Origin: an uncultured bacterium
GTDB taxonomy: Bacteria; Cyanobacteriota; Vampirovibrionia; Gastranaerophilales; Gastranaerophilaceae
NCBI GenBank assembly: GCA_903868125.1
Contig: CAIPUE010000002.1
Span: 53,947 to 117,946 of the forward strand
Length of the DNA stretch: 64,000 nucleotides
Direction of reading: 5' to 3'
Shown here: in pieces, positions 51,314 to 60,102 of the stretch
How positions within the stretch are numbered: the stretch's first letter is position 1
How the letters are laid out: every line of letters begins with the position of its first letter
The notes under the pieces: generated by a model
The model's input: the letters and a program-made list of their open reading frames with translations, nothing else
What the model was told of the DNA's origin: nothing
Database searches by the model: none
Position numbers and translations under genes: made by a program

Positions 51314-52243
51314 ATGATACTCATCGGCGAAAATATTCATATAATTTCTAAAACGGTTCAAAACGCACTGTTTGAAAGAAATGAAGAATTCATTTTGGAT
51401 TTAATCAAAAAACAATCCCACATGGATTATATAGATTTAAACGTTGGACCTGCAAGGGGGAATTTAGAAGGTATTTTGGCTTGGCTTTGTAATTTGGTTG
51501 AAAAAAATACAGATTTAAAAATATCTTTTGACACAACTAAATCGGATGAAATGAGACGAGGGCTGGAAAAAAGCAAAAACCCTCAATATTGCTTGCTAAA
51601 CAGTACTTCTGCAGATTTGGCACGACTTGAGGTATTCACTGATTTAGCGGCGGATTTTGGCTCAAACCTCATTGCCTTGACTATGAATAAGGAAGTCGGC
51701 ATCCCAAAATCCGCCGATGACAGGCTTAATCTGGCATTTGAAATTTTTGAAAAATGTTTGGAAAAAGAAATTGCCAACGAAAAAATCTTTTTTGATCCGT
51801 TAATTTTGCCCATCAGCGTTGAGCAAGGACAAGCTAAAGAGGCTCTAAATACAATTCAGATGATTAAACAAAGTTTTGACCCTGAGGTTATGACGACAGT
51901 CGGGCTTTCTAATATTTCTAACGGATCGCCTAATGAAATCAGACCACTGATTAACAGAGTTTTTGCAGTTTTAGCTTACGGGGCAGGACTCGACAGTGCG
52001 ATAATCGATTCGTTTGATTTTGATTTGATAGATACAATAAAACTTCTCAAAACCAAATTACCAAAAAATTCAACACACGAACTTTATTTAAATTTAGCTG
52101 ATATGATAAGAAATTTCTCCGAAATCGAAGAAATTTCTTACGATGCAAACGACCCCGAACAGGTCGAAATCATCAAAACAGCAAGAATTTTACTCAATAA
52201 AGATGTTTACACCCACAGTTTCAGACAAATCTCCCTGCTATAA
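51314..52243 (+). CDS. Pterin-binding (AcsE/MetH-like) methyltransferase
   Basis: A 309-residue TIM-barrel protein of the pterin-binding family: ILIGENIHIISKTVQNALF at the N-terminus, DYIDLNVGPARGN, KISFDTTKSDEM and TTVGLSNISNGSP. The match is best with methyltetrahydrofolate:corrinoid methyltransferase (AcsE), with MetH homologues possible. No corrinoid Fe-S protein is adjacent. metF at 55003 makes methyl-THF, its expected substrate. The role is inferred. Confidence 0.75.
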   Translation: MILIGENIHIISKTVQNALFERNEEFILDLIKKQSHMDYIDLNVGPARGNLEGILAWLCNLVEKNTDLKISFDTTKSDEMRRGLEKSKNPQYCLLNSTSADLARLEVFTDLAADFGSNLIALTMNKEVGIPKSADDRLNLAFEIFEKCLEKEIANEKIFFDPLILPISVEQGQAKEALNTIQMIKQSFDPEVMTTVGLSNISNGSPNEIRPLINRVFAVLAYGAGLDSAIIDSFDFDLIDTIKLLKTKLPKNSTHELYLNLADMIRNFSEIEEISYDANDPEQVEIIKTARILLNKDVYTHSFRQISLL

Positions 52244-52417
52244 CCCGACGCTTGGATATCTGACCTGAGTCATATTTGTATTGCTCTCCAAAAACATAGC
52301 CAAAGCTTTTTCAACAAATGCTTTCACTTTTTCTATATCGCTCATTAATCTTGCGTAATTTTCTTGTTCTACCTTTTTTATAGCCTCTTTAAAGCTGTCA
52401 TAATTAAATCCTAACAT
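52238..52417 (-). CDS. Small hypothetical protein (59 aa)
   Basis: The frame opens at ATG 52417 with an excellent site, AAAGGAGTAAAC, and ends 6 bases inside the convergent methyltransferase gene. The product (MLGFNYDSFKEAIKKVEQEN then helical, Glu/Lys-rich) is one likely amphipathic helix pair. It has no recognised family. Confidence 0.65.
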   Translation of the reverse strand: MLGFNYDSFKEAIKKVEQENYARLMSDIEKVKAFVEKALAMFLESNTNMTQVRYPSVGL

Positions 52418-52516
52418 GTTTACTCCTTTAATGATGCACTATACTCACAAATGATTATTCGGTATAGTTGTTCCAAAACTTTAGAAAAAAAGAAAAAATA
52501 TTAACAAATATGAAGT

Positions 52517-53080
52517 CTATAAAAATTTACTTAAAATATCCCGTACGGCAAGTGGACAAAGCCCGATTATATTTTCTAAGCTTCCCTCAATGTTTTTTAT
52601 GAAACCTTCGGGCAGTTCTTGGATTCCGTAAGCCCCAGCCTTATCAAGCGGTTTAAAGTTTTGAACGTAATCTTTTATGAATTCTTCGCTTAAAATTTCA
52701 AATTCCACGTAGCTCGTTGTAGAAGAAAGCCTTTTTTTTGAACTTGCCATATTAAGAATACAAATACTGGTTACAACAAAATGTTTGTTCCCACTAAGCC
52801 GTTTCAACATAGAAATTGCATCAGTTTCATCCTTAGGTTTACCCAAAATTTCTCCATCAAGCACAACCACCGTATCGGCACTCAAAATTATGCTTGGTGA
52901 AAGCAGCTTGTCCACAACCGCTTTTGCTTTTTGATAAGCCAATTCTTCGATTTTTTCGTAGGTAAAATCAGAGTTTTCGAGAATTTCTTCGTAATCAGAA
53001 GCAATAATCTCAAATTCTAATCCCATTTCTTCCAACATTTTCTTCCGCCTCGGAGACGCGGAAGCCAGTACCATTTTCAT
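52517..53080 (-). CDS. maf: Maf-family nucleoside triphosphate pyrophosphatase
   Basis: Maf hydrolyses non-canonical or dTTP/UTP nucleotides and is linked to septum control. The motif ASASPRRKKMLEEMG begins the protein and SADTVVVLDGEILGKPKD is the catalytic block with Asp. The 187 residues are full length. It lies downstream of the 80-residue gene on the same strand, with a terminator hairpin in between. Confidence 0.93.
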   Translation of the reverse strand: MKMVLASASPRRKKMLEEMGLEFEIIASDYEEILENSDFTYEKIEELAYQKAKAVVDKLLSPSIILSADTVVVLDGEILGKPKDETDAISMLKRLSGNKHFVVTSICILNMASSKKRLSSTTSYVEFEILSEEFIKDYVQNFKPLDKAGAYGIQELPEGFIKNIEGSLENIIGLCPLAVRDILSKFL

Positions 53081-53129
53081 TCTAATACCTGCTTATTACA
53101 TCACTATTTACTCGTTACCAATTATACAC

Positions 53130-53161
53130 CAAAAAACTCGTTCATCATAAAAAGAACGAGT
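53130..53161 (-). terminator. Rho-independent terminator of the 80-aa gene
   Basis: On the minus strand, ACTCGTTC, a 10-base loop, GAACGAGT, then TTTTTT. It lies about 40 bases past the stop at 53203. Confidence 0.8.
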
Positions 53162-53202
53162 GTGATTAAAACACTTATTTTAAGTTGTATTCCCCCAGTG
53201 CC

Positions 53203-53445
53203 CTAAGATTGGAGGGTTGCAGCTTTTCTGTATTGAGCACTTACGGCGTTGATTGCGTAACAAGCCGCAGTTAATTTTTGGCTTAATCCAAACATATTTC
53301 TGCTCATGTTTGAATAATCAGTCATTGCTTCCATCATTTTTTCAGGCTGTACCATCGATTCTATCGCTTCATGGTTGTCAACCTTTTCTTGTGCATATTT
53401 TTTCACCAATAATTGATCAATGTAATCTTGTGCTCCAATAGCCAT
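53203..53445 (-). CDS. Small helical hypothetical protein (80 aa)
   Basis: It begins MAIGAQDYIDQLLVKKYAQE and is almost entirely helical, with no membrane segment or signal peptide. The ribosome-binding site GGGAGGAACATATT is very strong, and a clean terminator follows, so it is a monocistronic, probably well-expressed gene. I do not recognise the family. Confidence 0.75.
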   Translation of the reverse strand: MAIGAQDYIDQLLVKKYAQEKVDNHEAIESMVQPEKMMEAMTDYSNMSRNMFGLSQKLTAACYAINAVSAQYRKAATLQS

Positions 53446-53619
53446 AATATGTTCCTCCCTAAATTATGTTAATTCCCTTATCAGACATTTCTTATTGAAA
53501 TGTTTTCCCTTTTAAATTAAATATCCCTTAAGTAAAAATCCCTTGTAATATCCCGTATATATATAAAGTATTTAACTCTAAAAAAATTTACTTTTTAAAA
53601 ATATTTGTTAAGATATGTT

Positions 53620-53657
53620 AAAAAGGGCGATTTTGCATCTGCAAAATCGCCCTTTTT
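53620..53657. terminator. Perfect 18-bp terminator after the SLH gene
   Basis: AAAAAGGGCGATTTTGCA (53620-53637) pairs with 53640-53657 around a 2-base loop. The minus-strand copy ends in TTTTT, as needed to stop transcription of the SLH gene ending at 53678. Confidence 0.92.
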
Positions 53658-53677
53658 AAGAATTAGTAACGAATTAA

Positions 53678-54835
53678 TTATTCAATAATCCATCCGTTTG
53701 ATAAATCAACCTTAAGTGGTTGAAGAAGTTTTATATAAACTGTACCTTGAGGAAGCACTTTAAGTTTTTCACCTTTGAATACTTTTCTTAAGAAAGCCAC
53801 GAACCAGTTTTTCTTTTTGCAAACTTCGCCGACTGCGCTCAATTTAACTCTTTGGTCATTTGTTGTCACGATATTATCATTATTTAGAACAAGAATTCCG
53901 TTTCTGATAAACAATTTACCATATCTAACGTCAATCAATTGACCTTGAAGTTCAGAACCATTATAGATTAAGATATACTTATCTTTTGTAATATAATTTT
54001 GCGTTGCCTTTGCAAAATAAACTTCGCCGCATTTTGAAGTTTGTGAACTGATTGCTGTACCTAATTGAATAGGCACAATAGACCCTGCAGGAATTGTACC
54101 GACTGAACCTTTAACAAAAGCTTCTGGGATTACATATCCTTCGCCGGTTTTTTTACGCATAGCTTCAGCCAACTTTTTATTCGGATTAAGCTTTGCTTGC
54201 TCTATCATATTTTTCAATAAAGCTGCAATTTCAGCTCTTGTTGCAGGTTTCTCTGCTTTAAGCGCCAAAGGCAAGTTTGGAATATTAACATTCATACTCA
54301 AAATTTCTGCCTTACCCGCTGAAATCAGGTACCAATCAGGAGTTGTAGCCAAATCCGTATAGTGTCTTAAAACTTCCTTTGCCTTAGCCGTACTGATTGT
54401 CTCGGTTGTTAAAGCATTTACTGCGACTGAAACAGCTTCAGAATGGGAAACCGGATCGTTAGGTCTGAAAGTTTGATCCGCAGGCGGACACGAAATTAAT
54501 TCAAAATATAATGCTCTTTGAATCATTTCGTATGCCCAAAAATCAGGGGCAATATCAGTAAAATTAACGGGTTGAACTACTGTTGTGTGCTCTTGACCCA
54601 AAGCTCTGATTGCCATAGAGGCAAATTCTGCTCTTGTTACATTTTCATCAGGCTTAAAAGTTCCGTCAGGATAACCTACGATTACGCCAGATTGTGACAA
54701 TTCTTTAATTTGAGCTGCTGCCCAGTGATTTGCGCTCACATCAGGAAATATTTTCCCGTTTTGTGCACTAACAGGCATTAGCACAAAAGCAATTGCAAAA
54801 AGACTCAAAAATAATTTAACCAAATTCTTTTTCAT
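53678..54835 (-). CDS. SLH-domain envelope protein
   Basis: A secreted protein with signal peptide MKKNLVKLFLSLFAIAFVLM. Three SLH repeats follow (IFPDVSANHWAAAQIKEL; FTDIAPDFWAYEMIQRAL; a degenerate third, YTDLATTPDWYLISAGKAEI), then a C-terminal beta-rich domain of about 150 residues. SLH repeats bind cell-wall polymer; in cyanobacteria similar proteins link outer membrane to peptidoglycan. No porin barrel is evident, so it is not SomA-like. A strong terminator follows. Confidence 0.9.
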   Translation of the reverse strand: MKKNLVKLFLSLFAIAFVLMPVSAQNGKIFPDVSANHWAAAQIKELSQSGVIVGYPDGTFKPDENVTRAEFASMAIRALGQEHTTVVQPVNFTDIAPDFWAYEMIQRALYFELISCPPADQTFRPNDPVSHSEAVSVAVNALTTETISTAKAKEVLRHYTDLATTPDWYLISAGKAEILSMNVNIPNLPLALKAEKPATRAEIAALLKNMIEQAKLNPNKKLAEAMRKKTGEGYVIPEAFVKGSVGTIPAGSIVPIQLGTAISSQTSKCGEVYFAKATQNYITKDKYILIYNGSELQGQLIDVRYGKLFIRNGILVLNNDNIVTTNDQRVKLSAVGEVCKKKNWFVAFLRKVFKGEKLKVLPQGTVYIKLLQPLKVDLSNGWIIE

Positions 54836-55002
54836 AAAAATCTCCTTTTTCTATTCTCAAAATCTATTTTATAACGAACAAAAAAAAATACATATAAAAA
54901 AAATGTAACGAATTAGTTGATATGTACAACAATGTCCATCGTATTTTTTTACTATTTGTGGGTTTTAATAAACTTGATTCGGATGGCAACTCTGCCCTAT
55001 TT

Positions 55003-55911
55003 TTAATTTTTTACTAAAACTCCAAGATTATCCAAAATCGGGCATAGAGAACTTGAAGTGTTCAGAGTGAAAAAATGCAATCCTGTAATTTCTGCGTCTA
55101 TAAGTTGTTGACATTGAGAAGACGCAAATTCAATCCCGACTTTTTTAGTATCATCAGAGTTTTCTTTATATTTTTCAAGCTGATTCATTAACGACTTGGG
55201 AACACTAACTCTCGCCATTGATAACATTTTTTCAAACTGCTTATAGTTCATTATCGGTAAAATCCCAGGAATTATCGGGACATCAATTCCTACATCTTTT
55301 GCCAGTTCCTGAAATTTAAAAAATTTATCATTATCAAAAAACATTTGGGTATAAACAGCATCGCTTCCCGCATTAACTTTGCGTTTTAAATTCTTTATAT
55401 CTAAAGAGAAGTCTTCACAGTCGATATGCACCTCCGGATAGCCAGCGACACCAATAGATAAATCCGTTTTTGATTTTATAAAACTTACCAGTTCGTTTGC
55501 ATATTGAAAATCAGAATTAGGGGCATGAAGTCCATCCGGAAAATCACCCCTAAGCGCTAAAATATTTTTGATTTCCAAATCCTGAATTTCTTTTAAATAA
55601 CATTCAACCTGTTCTTTTGAACTCCCAACGCAGGTAAAATGCGGCATGATTTTTAAATCCAAATCTTTTTTTATATGTTGAATTATTTCTAAAGAATTTG
55701 TTTGAGTAGTTCCACCGGCACCGTAGGTTAGTGAAATAAAAGCGGGGGCGTATTTTTTCAAAATATCAAGATGTCCCAATAATTTTTGCAACTTTGTGCC
55801 GTCAGCATCGTTTTTTGGCGGAAAAATTTCAAACGAAATGATAGGCATTTTTTGAGAAAATCGACTATTCTTTTGTTCGCTATGTCTTGAATAAATCTCT
55901 CTTAAAGTCAT
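55003..55911 (-). CDS. metF: 5,10-methylenetetrahydrofolate reductase
   Basis: MetF reduces methylene-THF to methyl-THF with FAD. The TIM-barrel signature ISFEIFPPKNDADG lies near residues 25-38, with SLTYGAGGTTQTNSLEI, NILALRGDFPDG and VDVPIIPGILPI-like segments. The 302 residues are full length. The product serves methionine synthesis and possibly the AcsE-like methyltransferase at 51314. Confidence 0.93.
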   Translation of the reverse strand: MTLREIYSRHSEQKNSRFSQKMPIISFEIFPPKNDADGTKLQKLLGHLDILKKYAPAFISLTYGAGGTTQTNSLEIIQHIKKDLDLKIMPHFTCVGSSKEQVECYLKEIQDLEIKNILALRGDFPDGLHAPNSDFQYANELVSFIKSKTDLSIGVAGYPEVHIDCEDFSLDIKNLKRKVNAGSDAVYTQMFFDNDKFFKFQELAKDVGIDVPIIPGILPIMNYKQFEKMLSMARVSVPKSLMNQLEKYKENSDDTKKVGIEFASSQCQQLIDAEITGLHFFTLNTSSSLCPILDNLGVLVKN

Positions 55912-55984
55912 ATAATAAGTTTAGCATAAACAAAAGTAGCCAAAAAGAATAAATTTTGCTATAATCAAAGAGTAAGAGGAGAAC

Positions 55985-56920
55985 ATGTCAAATTTAGAAG
56001 AAATCCAAGAAACTCAGCAGATATTAAGAGAAGATTCCTCTAATTTTCAAGCGAGACGCCGTCTGGCTATTCTTTTGATTGACAGCGGGTTCAATGAAGA
56101 GGCGCTTCAGCAATTGCTCTATCTGGTTAAAATATTCCCGACGGATGCCAGCTTGTACTATAATTTGGGTATTGTTTATGAAAAGTTGAAAAAATTAGAC
56201 TTCGCCGAAGCATCTTACCTCAAAGCTATCGAAATTTCACCTGAAGAAACCGATTTTTACTATAATTTGGGGCTTGTTTATATCGATAAAACTCAATATG
56301 ATAAGGCAATCGAAGCATTTGAAAAAGTTCTCCAAACGGATGTTGATGATGCAAACAGTTATTTTAATTTAGGTTTGTGTTTTACAAAAAAAGGTGAAGA
56401 TGAAGATGCTATAAATTCTTTTAAAAAAGCTATTGAACTCAATGATTGTGATGTTTTTGCTCATTTTTATTTGGGCAATCACTACAGAATTAGATGCGAA
56501 ATTACTTTAGCCGTAAACGAATTTAATAAAGTTATAATATTGTGTCCTGATTATAGCTGGGCTTATTTTAACCTCGGTTCGATTGCTTATGAAAATGGCG
56601 ATTTTGAATCAGCGGTTGAAAACTTGAAAAAGACAATAAAGCTCAATCCAAGAGACGTTGAGGCTTACAAAATTTATTCTAAAATATTAATTAAATTTGA
56701 AAAACTAAAAGAAGCTCAACATTTAATCCAAAATGCCATAAAAGTAAATCAGTACGAAGGTGATTTATATTATATTTTAGCGCAAATTAATAAACTCCAA
56801 AATAATTTGAGCGGATATGAAAAAGGACTTAGAATAGCGTTAAAAAACTACAAAAACCTTTCGTTTTCACCAAAATTGATAAAAAAAGAGTTAGACGATT
56901 GTATAGAGGAGACTTTATGA
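55985..56920 (+). CDS. Tetratricopeptide repeat protein
   Basis: A 311-residue protein of about eight TPR units (ASLYYNLGIVYEKLKKLDFA, DFYYNLGLVYIDKTQYDKAI, NSYFNLGLCFTKKGEDEDAI, AYFNLGSIAYENGDFESAVE). It has no signal peptide or membrane segment. Its stop overlaps the carbonic anhydrase start (ATGA), so the two are translationally coupled. Function unknown; probably a scaffold. Confidence 0.88.
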   Translation: MSNLEEIQETQQILREDSSNFQARRRLAILLIDSGFNEEALQQLLYLVKIFPTDASLYYNLGIVYEKLKKLDFAEASYLKAIEISPEETDFYYNLGLVYIDKTQYDKAIEAFEKVLQTDVDDANSYFNLGLCFTKKGEDEDAINSFKKAIELNDCDVFAHFYLGNHYRIRCEITLAVNEFNKVIILCPDYSWAYFNLGSIAYENGDFESAVENLKKTIKLNPRDVEAYKIYSKILIKFEKLKEAQHLIQNAIKVNQYEGDLYYILAQINKLQNNLSGYEKGLRIALKNYKNLSFSPKLIKKELDDCIEETL

Positions 56921-57516
56921 TATCCCCAAAAGAGGCATTAAAAAAGTTAATCGATGGTAATAAGCGATTTGCTCAAAATAAATCGTTGCATCCCAACCTT
57001 GGAAATGAGTTAAGAAATGCTTTGTTGAATGGGCAAAAACCTTTTGCAGCCGTTCTTTCCTGCTCGGATTCCAGAGTTCCTGTAGAAATTATTTTTGATG
57101 TGGGCGTGGGAGATATTTTTGTTATAAGAACCGCAGGACATGTCCTTTCTAAAGAGGTTTTGGGGAGTCTGGAATATGCAACAAACAGCCTTGGTGTAAA
57201 ATTGATAATGATAATGGGGCATGATAATTGCGGTGCCGTAAAATCAGCGCTGGACATCTATAGCGCGGACAAATGCCATGAATTTTCCGATAACCTCCAA
57301 TCATTGTTGAGCCATATTTATCCAGCCTTTGAGGAGCTTGATTTTGAAAATAATGAGGGCTTATTGCAAGAGGCGGTTGAATCCAATGTTAATTATCAGC
57401 TTTGCGACTTGGTCAAAAAAGATGCTTATTTGGCAAAAAAAATTAATGAGAAAAAAATTAAGTTAGTAGGAGCCATTTACAGGCTTGATACAGGCTTGAT
57501 TGAGGTTGTTAAATAA
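56917..57516 (+). CDS. Beta-class carbonic anhydrase
   Basis: It interconverts CO2 and bicarbonate with zinc. The signature CSDSRVPVEIIFDVGVGDIF has the Cys and the Asp-Arg dyad; GHDNCGAV supplies the His and second Cys ligands. ATG at 56917 follows AGAGGAGACTTT and overlaps the TPR stop; an earlier in-frame ATG at 56899 lacks a site. The 199 residues are typical. It may supply bicarbonate for carboxylations in anaerobic metabolism. Confidence 0.93.
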   Translation: MISPKEALKKLIDGNKRFAQNKSLHPNLGNELRNALLNGQKPFAAVLSCSDSRVPVEIIFDVGVGDIFVIRTAGHVLSKEVLGSLEYATNSLGVKLIMIMGHDNCGAVKSALDIYSADKCHEFSDNLQSLLSHIYPAFEELDFENNEGLLQEAVESNVNYQLCDLVKKDAYLAKKINEKKIKLVGAIYRLDTGLIEVVK

Positions 57517-57530
57517 TACCGAATTTACTT

Positions 57531-57974
57531 TTATTTGCCGATTTCAACCGCTTTTAACGCCATGGATTTTGTTATGTTGATTAGCGCCAAGTTTGCTTCA
57601 TAAGCTCTTTGTGCCAACATTGCATCCGCCATTTCTACCATCGGATTAACGTTAGAGGCCCTTATATACCCGTCTTTATCAGCATCAGGGTGTCCGGGTT
57701 TATATATTTTATCTCCCAAGGTCGGGTCTTCCACAAGCCCGCTAAATGTAACTCCGCCTTTTAAATATGTAGAACTTCCGCTTATAAAGACTCCTCTTTG
57801 CATTTCGCTCATTACACCGCTGAAAGACAAATCATTAACCTCGTTAAGCACAGGAATTTTTCTAATATAATTTGGAGTATCCACGTTTGCCACGTTTTTG
57901 GCATGAGTATCCAATCTTAAACCTTGTGTTTTAAGGGCTTCTGCCCCTATATTCATTGAATCTAATATACCCAT
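57531..57974 (-). CDS. flgC: Flagellar basal-body rod protein FlgC
   Basis: A proximal rod subunit of 147 residues. It has the rod-family N-terminus (LKTQGLRLDTHAKNVANVDT), the FlgC-type region ADKDGYIRASNVNPMVEMAD, and the C-terminal AYEANLALINITKSMALKAV helix. It is the last gene of the flg run and starts 4 bases after the flgB stop. Confidence 0.94.
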   Translation of the reverse strand: MGILDSMNIGAEALKTQGLRLDTHAKNVANVDTPNYIRKIPVLNEVNDLSFSGVMSEMQRGVFISGSSTYLKGGVTFSGLVEDPTLGDKIYKPGHPDADKDGYIRASNVNPMVEMADAMLAQRAYEANLALINITKSMALKAVEIGK

Positions 57975-57978
57975 AATT

Positions 57979-58329
57979 CTACTTTCCTACATTTATAACT
58001 GTTTTCATCTCCGTGATGATACTTGACATTCTTCTTGTCGCCATTGAATATAAAAGTGAGTTTTTTTGAAGCACCATCAATTCATTCGCAGGATTAATTT
58101 CTTCGTTACTCTGTTCTTCGGCAACCGGCGAAGAACCAAGCGTTGCGGATAATTTAGTTTCTAACGGACTATTTGCATTGCCCAAATACTGACCAAAATT
58201 GATATCTTTTCTGGTGTACCCCGGTGTATCAATATTAGCAAGGTTCTCCCCAATAGCTTTTTGTTTTTTAGCTATCAAATTGAGTATTAAGCTTGTATTT
58301 TGCATTGGGTCAATTGATTGAAACGTCAT
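57979..58329 (-). CDS. flgB: Flagellar basal-body rod protein FlgB
   Basis: A 116-residue proximal rod protein with KAIGENLANIDTPGYTRKDI near the N-terminus and a helical C-terminal end (LMVLQKNSLLYSMATRRMSS). It is exported by the FlhA/FlhB/FliPQR gate encoded elsewhere in the window. It lies between the flgG-like gene and flgC. Confidence 0.93.
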   Translation of the reverse strand: MTFQSIDPMQNTSLILNLIAKKQKAIGENLANIDTPGYTRKDINFGQYLGNANSPLETKLSATLGSSPVAEEQSNEEINPANELMVLQKNSLLYSMATRRMSSIITEMKTVINVGK

Positions 58330-58345
58330 ATTTACCTCTTATTTA

Positions 58346-59062
58346 CTAACCTTGTCTTAAGTTCAGTGATTTATTATACATATCATCGACTATTTTAGCC
58401 ATACGTAATCCCGCAATCATTGAAGCATTTAATCTTAACATATCGGAAACCGAATCATATATGTTTGTATTCGACATTTCTAATGAATTTTGCGCAATAT
58501 AATCATGCCCCTTGAGTAATTTTGCATCACCCGAAGCATCTGTAACTTTTAATTTATTGTTATCACCCAAAACAAGCCCTTCAGGATTTTTGAATTGAAC
58601 TATCGGAATAGTTCCAATTACTTTCTCCGGAGATTTGGCTGAATCCATCGAAACTACTGTTCCATCAGGCTTCACCGTGAATTTATAAATATTGCTCGGG
58701 ATTTGAATTCCTTCTCCCACAATCCAATCATCATTAGTGACCAAATAGCCGTCAGCACCTCTTTTTAAAGACCCGTCGCGAGTATATTGAACCTCACCTG
58801 TTGGTGAGACTACGGGAATAAATCCATCTCCGTTTATTGCAATATCGTACGGATTGCTTGTAATCTGAATTGAACCCTGTTTGTAATTTGTTCTCGCCGC
58901 ACCGGTTAAATAATTGTCTGCGCCAAGCATTTGTTCAAATCTGACGGCCTTGTAGCCGGTTGTACTATAATTCGCAAAATTATTCCCGATATACCCCATT
59001 TTATCAAATTGGGTTGTCGTATTGTTTATTGATTTTCTGATAATTCCTTGAAATGTATTCAT
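58346..59062 (-). CDS. flgG: Flagellar hook-basal body protein, FlgG-like
   Basis: A 238-residue rod/hook family protein. The N-terminal helix MGYIGNNFANYSTTGYKAVR, the core domain FlgG/F/E pattern DIAINGDGFIPVV and TRDGSLKRGADGYLVTND, and the C-terminal SNTNIYDSVSDMLRLNASMI are present. It fits FlgG (distal rod), but FlgF or a hook-family paralogue cannot be excluded by eye. Confidence 0.82.
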   Translation of the reverse strand: MNTFQGIIRKSINNTTTQFDKMGYIGNNFANYSTTGYKAVRFEQMLGADNYLTGAARTNYKQGSIQITSNPYDIAINGDGFIPVVSPTGEVQYTRDGSLKRGADGYLVTNDDWIVGEGIQIPSNIYKFTVKPDGTVVSMDSAKSPEKVIGTIPIVQFKNPEGLVLGDNNKLKVTDASGDAKLLKGHDYIAQNSLEMSNTNIYDSVSDMLRLNASMIAGLRMAKIVDDMYNKSLNLRQG

Positions 59063-59089
59063 TATTTTATTCCTTCTGTTAGTTTATAA

Positions 59090-59788
59090 TTAATTTGCTG
59101 AGCCTAATTGAGAAATGGCCTTTGTAAGATTTGTACTTTCAATCATAAATATTTGCCTGTTTGCATCAAAGTTTCTAATCGGAGCAAGCATCCCAAGAAA
59201 TTCTCTTTCTAATGACACGTTAGAATATTCATTGTACCCCTGTCTGACATCAGGAGTGATAACAACTGCACCACTTGCGTCTACAACTCCGATATTAGCG
59301 ACATATTCGAGTTTATTTGTAGCCTTGTTAAATACACTCAATCCGCCTTTTACGTTTACAACGACATCCTTAATATTTTCAGGAATTATACTTAATTTTA
59401 TAGGACTACCGTTATCTGCCAAGACTTTCGCATCTTCTAAATTTAACAAATTTCCGTCTTTATCCAGTTTAAATCTACCGTCTCTGGTTAGCTTAATGCC
59501 ATTTGCAGATTGGATTTGAAAATATCCCTTTGTCGCAAGCGCCAAATCAAGAGGATTGCCTGTATTTGCAATTCTTCCGACTTTATCATCAACAGTTGAA
59601 GATATACCGTCAGCCCCCATGTATTCGGTAAAAGAAGAAATCACAGCTTCTTTACGTTGATAACCAACTTTATCAAAGCCTGTCACATTCTCGTTAGCTA
59701 TGTTGATAAGCACACTTTGAGCCTGCATTGCTTTTAGCGGAGTTTTTAACCCGTTTTCTATGTACCTTACACCCGAATTTAATTTCAT
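59090..59788 (-). CDS. Flagellar hook-basal body protein, FlgF/FlgG-like
   Basis: A 232-residue paralogue of the next gene, with NIANENVTGFDKVGYQRKEA, LDLALATKGYFQIQSANGIK, TRDGRFKLDKDGNLLNLEDA and the C-terminal RNFDANRQIFMIESTNLTKA. It is a rod or hook-family protein exported through the flagellar apparatus, probably FlgF. It is the first gene of the flg block; a sigma-28-like promoter candidate lies just upstream. Confidence 0.8.
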   Translation of the reverse strand: MKLNSGVRYIENGLKTPLKAMQAQSVLINIANENVTGFDKVGYQRKEAVISSFTEYMGADGISSTVDDKVGRIANTGNPLDLALATKGYFQIQSANGIKLTRDGRFKLDKDGNLLNLEDAKVLADNGSPIKLSIIPENIKDVVVNVKGGLSVFNKATNKLEYVANIGVVDASGAVVITPDVRQGYNEYSNVSLEREFLGMLAPIRNFDANRQIFMIESTNLTKAISQLGSAN

Positions 59789-59826
59789 ATTTCTACCCTC
59801 TTTGATTAATCATCTATAATTATTAT

Positions 59827-59853
59827 CTATCGGTAATTTAGTATGATTAATTA
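59827..59853 (-). promoter_or_regulatory. Candidate sigma-28 (FliA) promoter for the flg block
   Basis: On the minus strand, TAAT (59850-59853), 15 bases, then ACCGATAG (59827-59834), close to the sigma-28 pattern TAAA-N15-GCCGATAA. It lies about 40 bases before the first flg start codon. Confidence 0.35.
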
Positions 59854-59960
59854 ATTTTTCTTCAAAAAATCATCCGTTTGAAGTAGTCAATCTCTTTTTT
59901 AATGATTATTAAGCTAAAGTCAACCGGATTTATGTAAGAGTAAAAAGTGAGAGGTGATAT

Positions 59961-60053
59961 AGAGTTGCATTCAAAACCCGACTTAAATTTGGACAGTAGG
60001 TTGGGTTTTCCAACCCAACAACATGAAACCGGTTATGCCTTGAATGCAACTCT
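59961..60053. repeat. 93-bp element bounded by 14-bp inverted repeats
   Basis: AGAGTTGCATTCAA (59961-59974) and TTGAATGCAACTCT (60040-60053) are exact complements. They enclose a TTGGGTT-type palindrome. The right part recurs at the window's end (63943-64000). Confidence 0.8.
59996..60023. repeat. Palindromic hairpin, TTGGGTT type
   Basis: GTAGGTTGGGTTTTCCAACC continuing CAACAACA, nested in the 93-bp element. Confidence 0.85.
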
Positions 60054-60060
60054 GTACGAG

Positions 60061-60082
60061 CAGGCGGGATTGACATCACGCC
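60061..60082. repeat. Degenerate palindromic hairpin, GGCGGGAT type
   Basis: CAGGCGGGATTGACATCACG then CC. The right arm has one mismatch. It is downstream of the flavodiiron gene. Confidence 0.6.
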
Positions 60083-60102
60083 AAATAATGATAAAACTAT
60101 AC

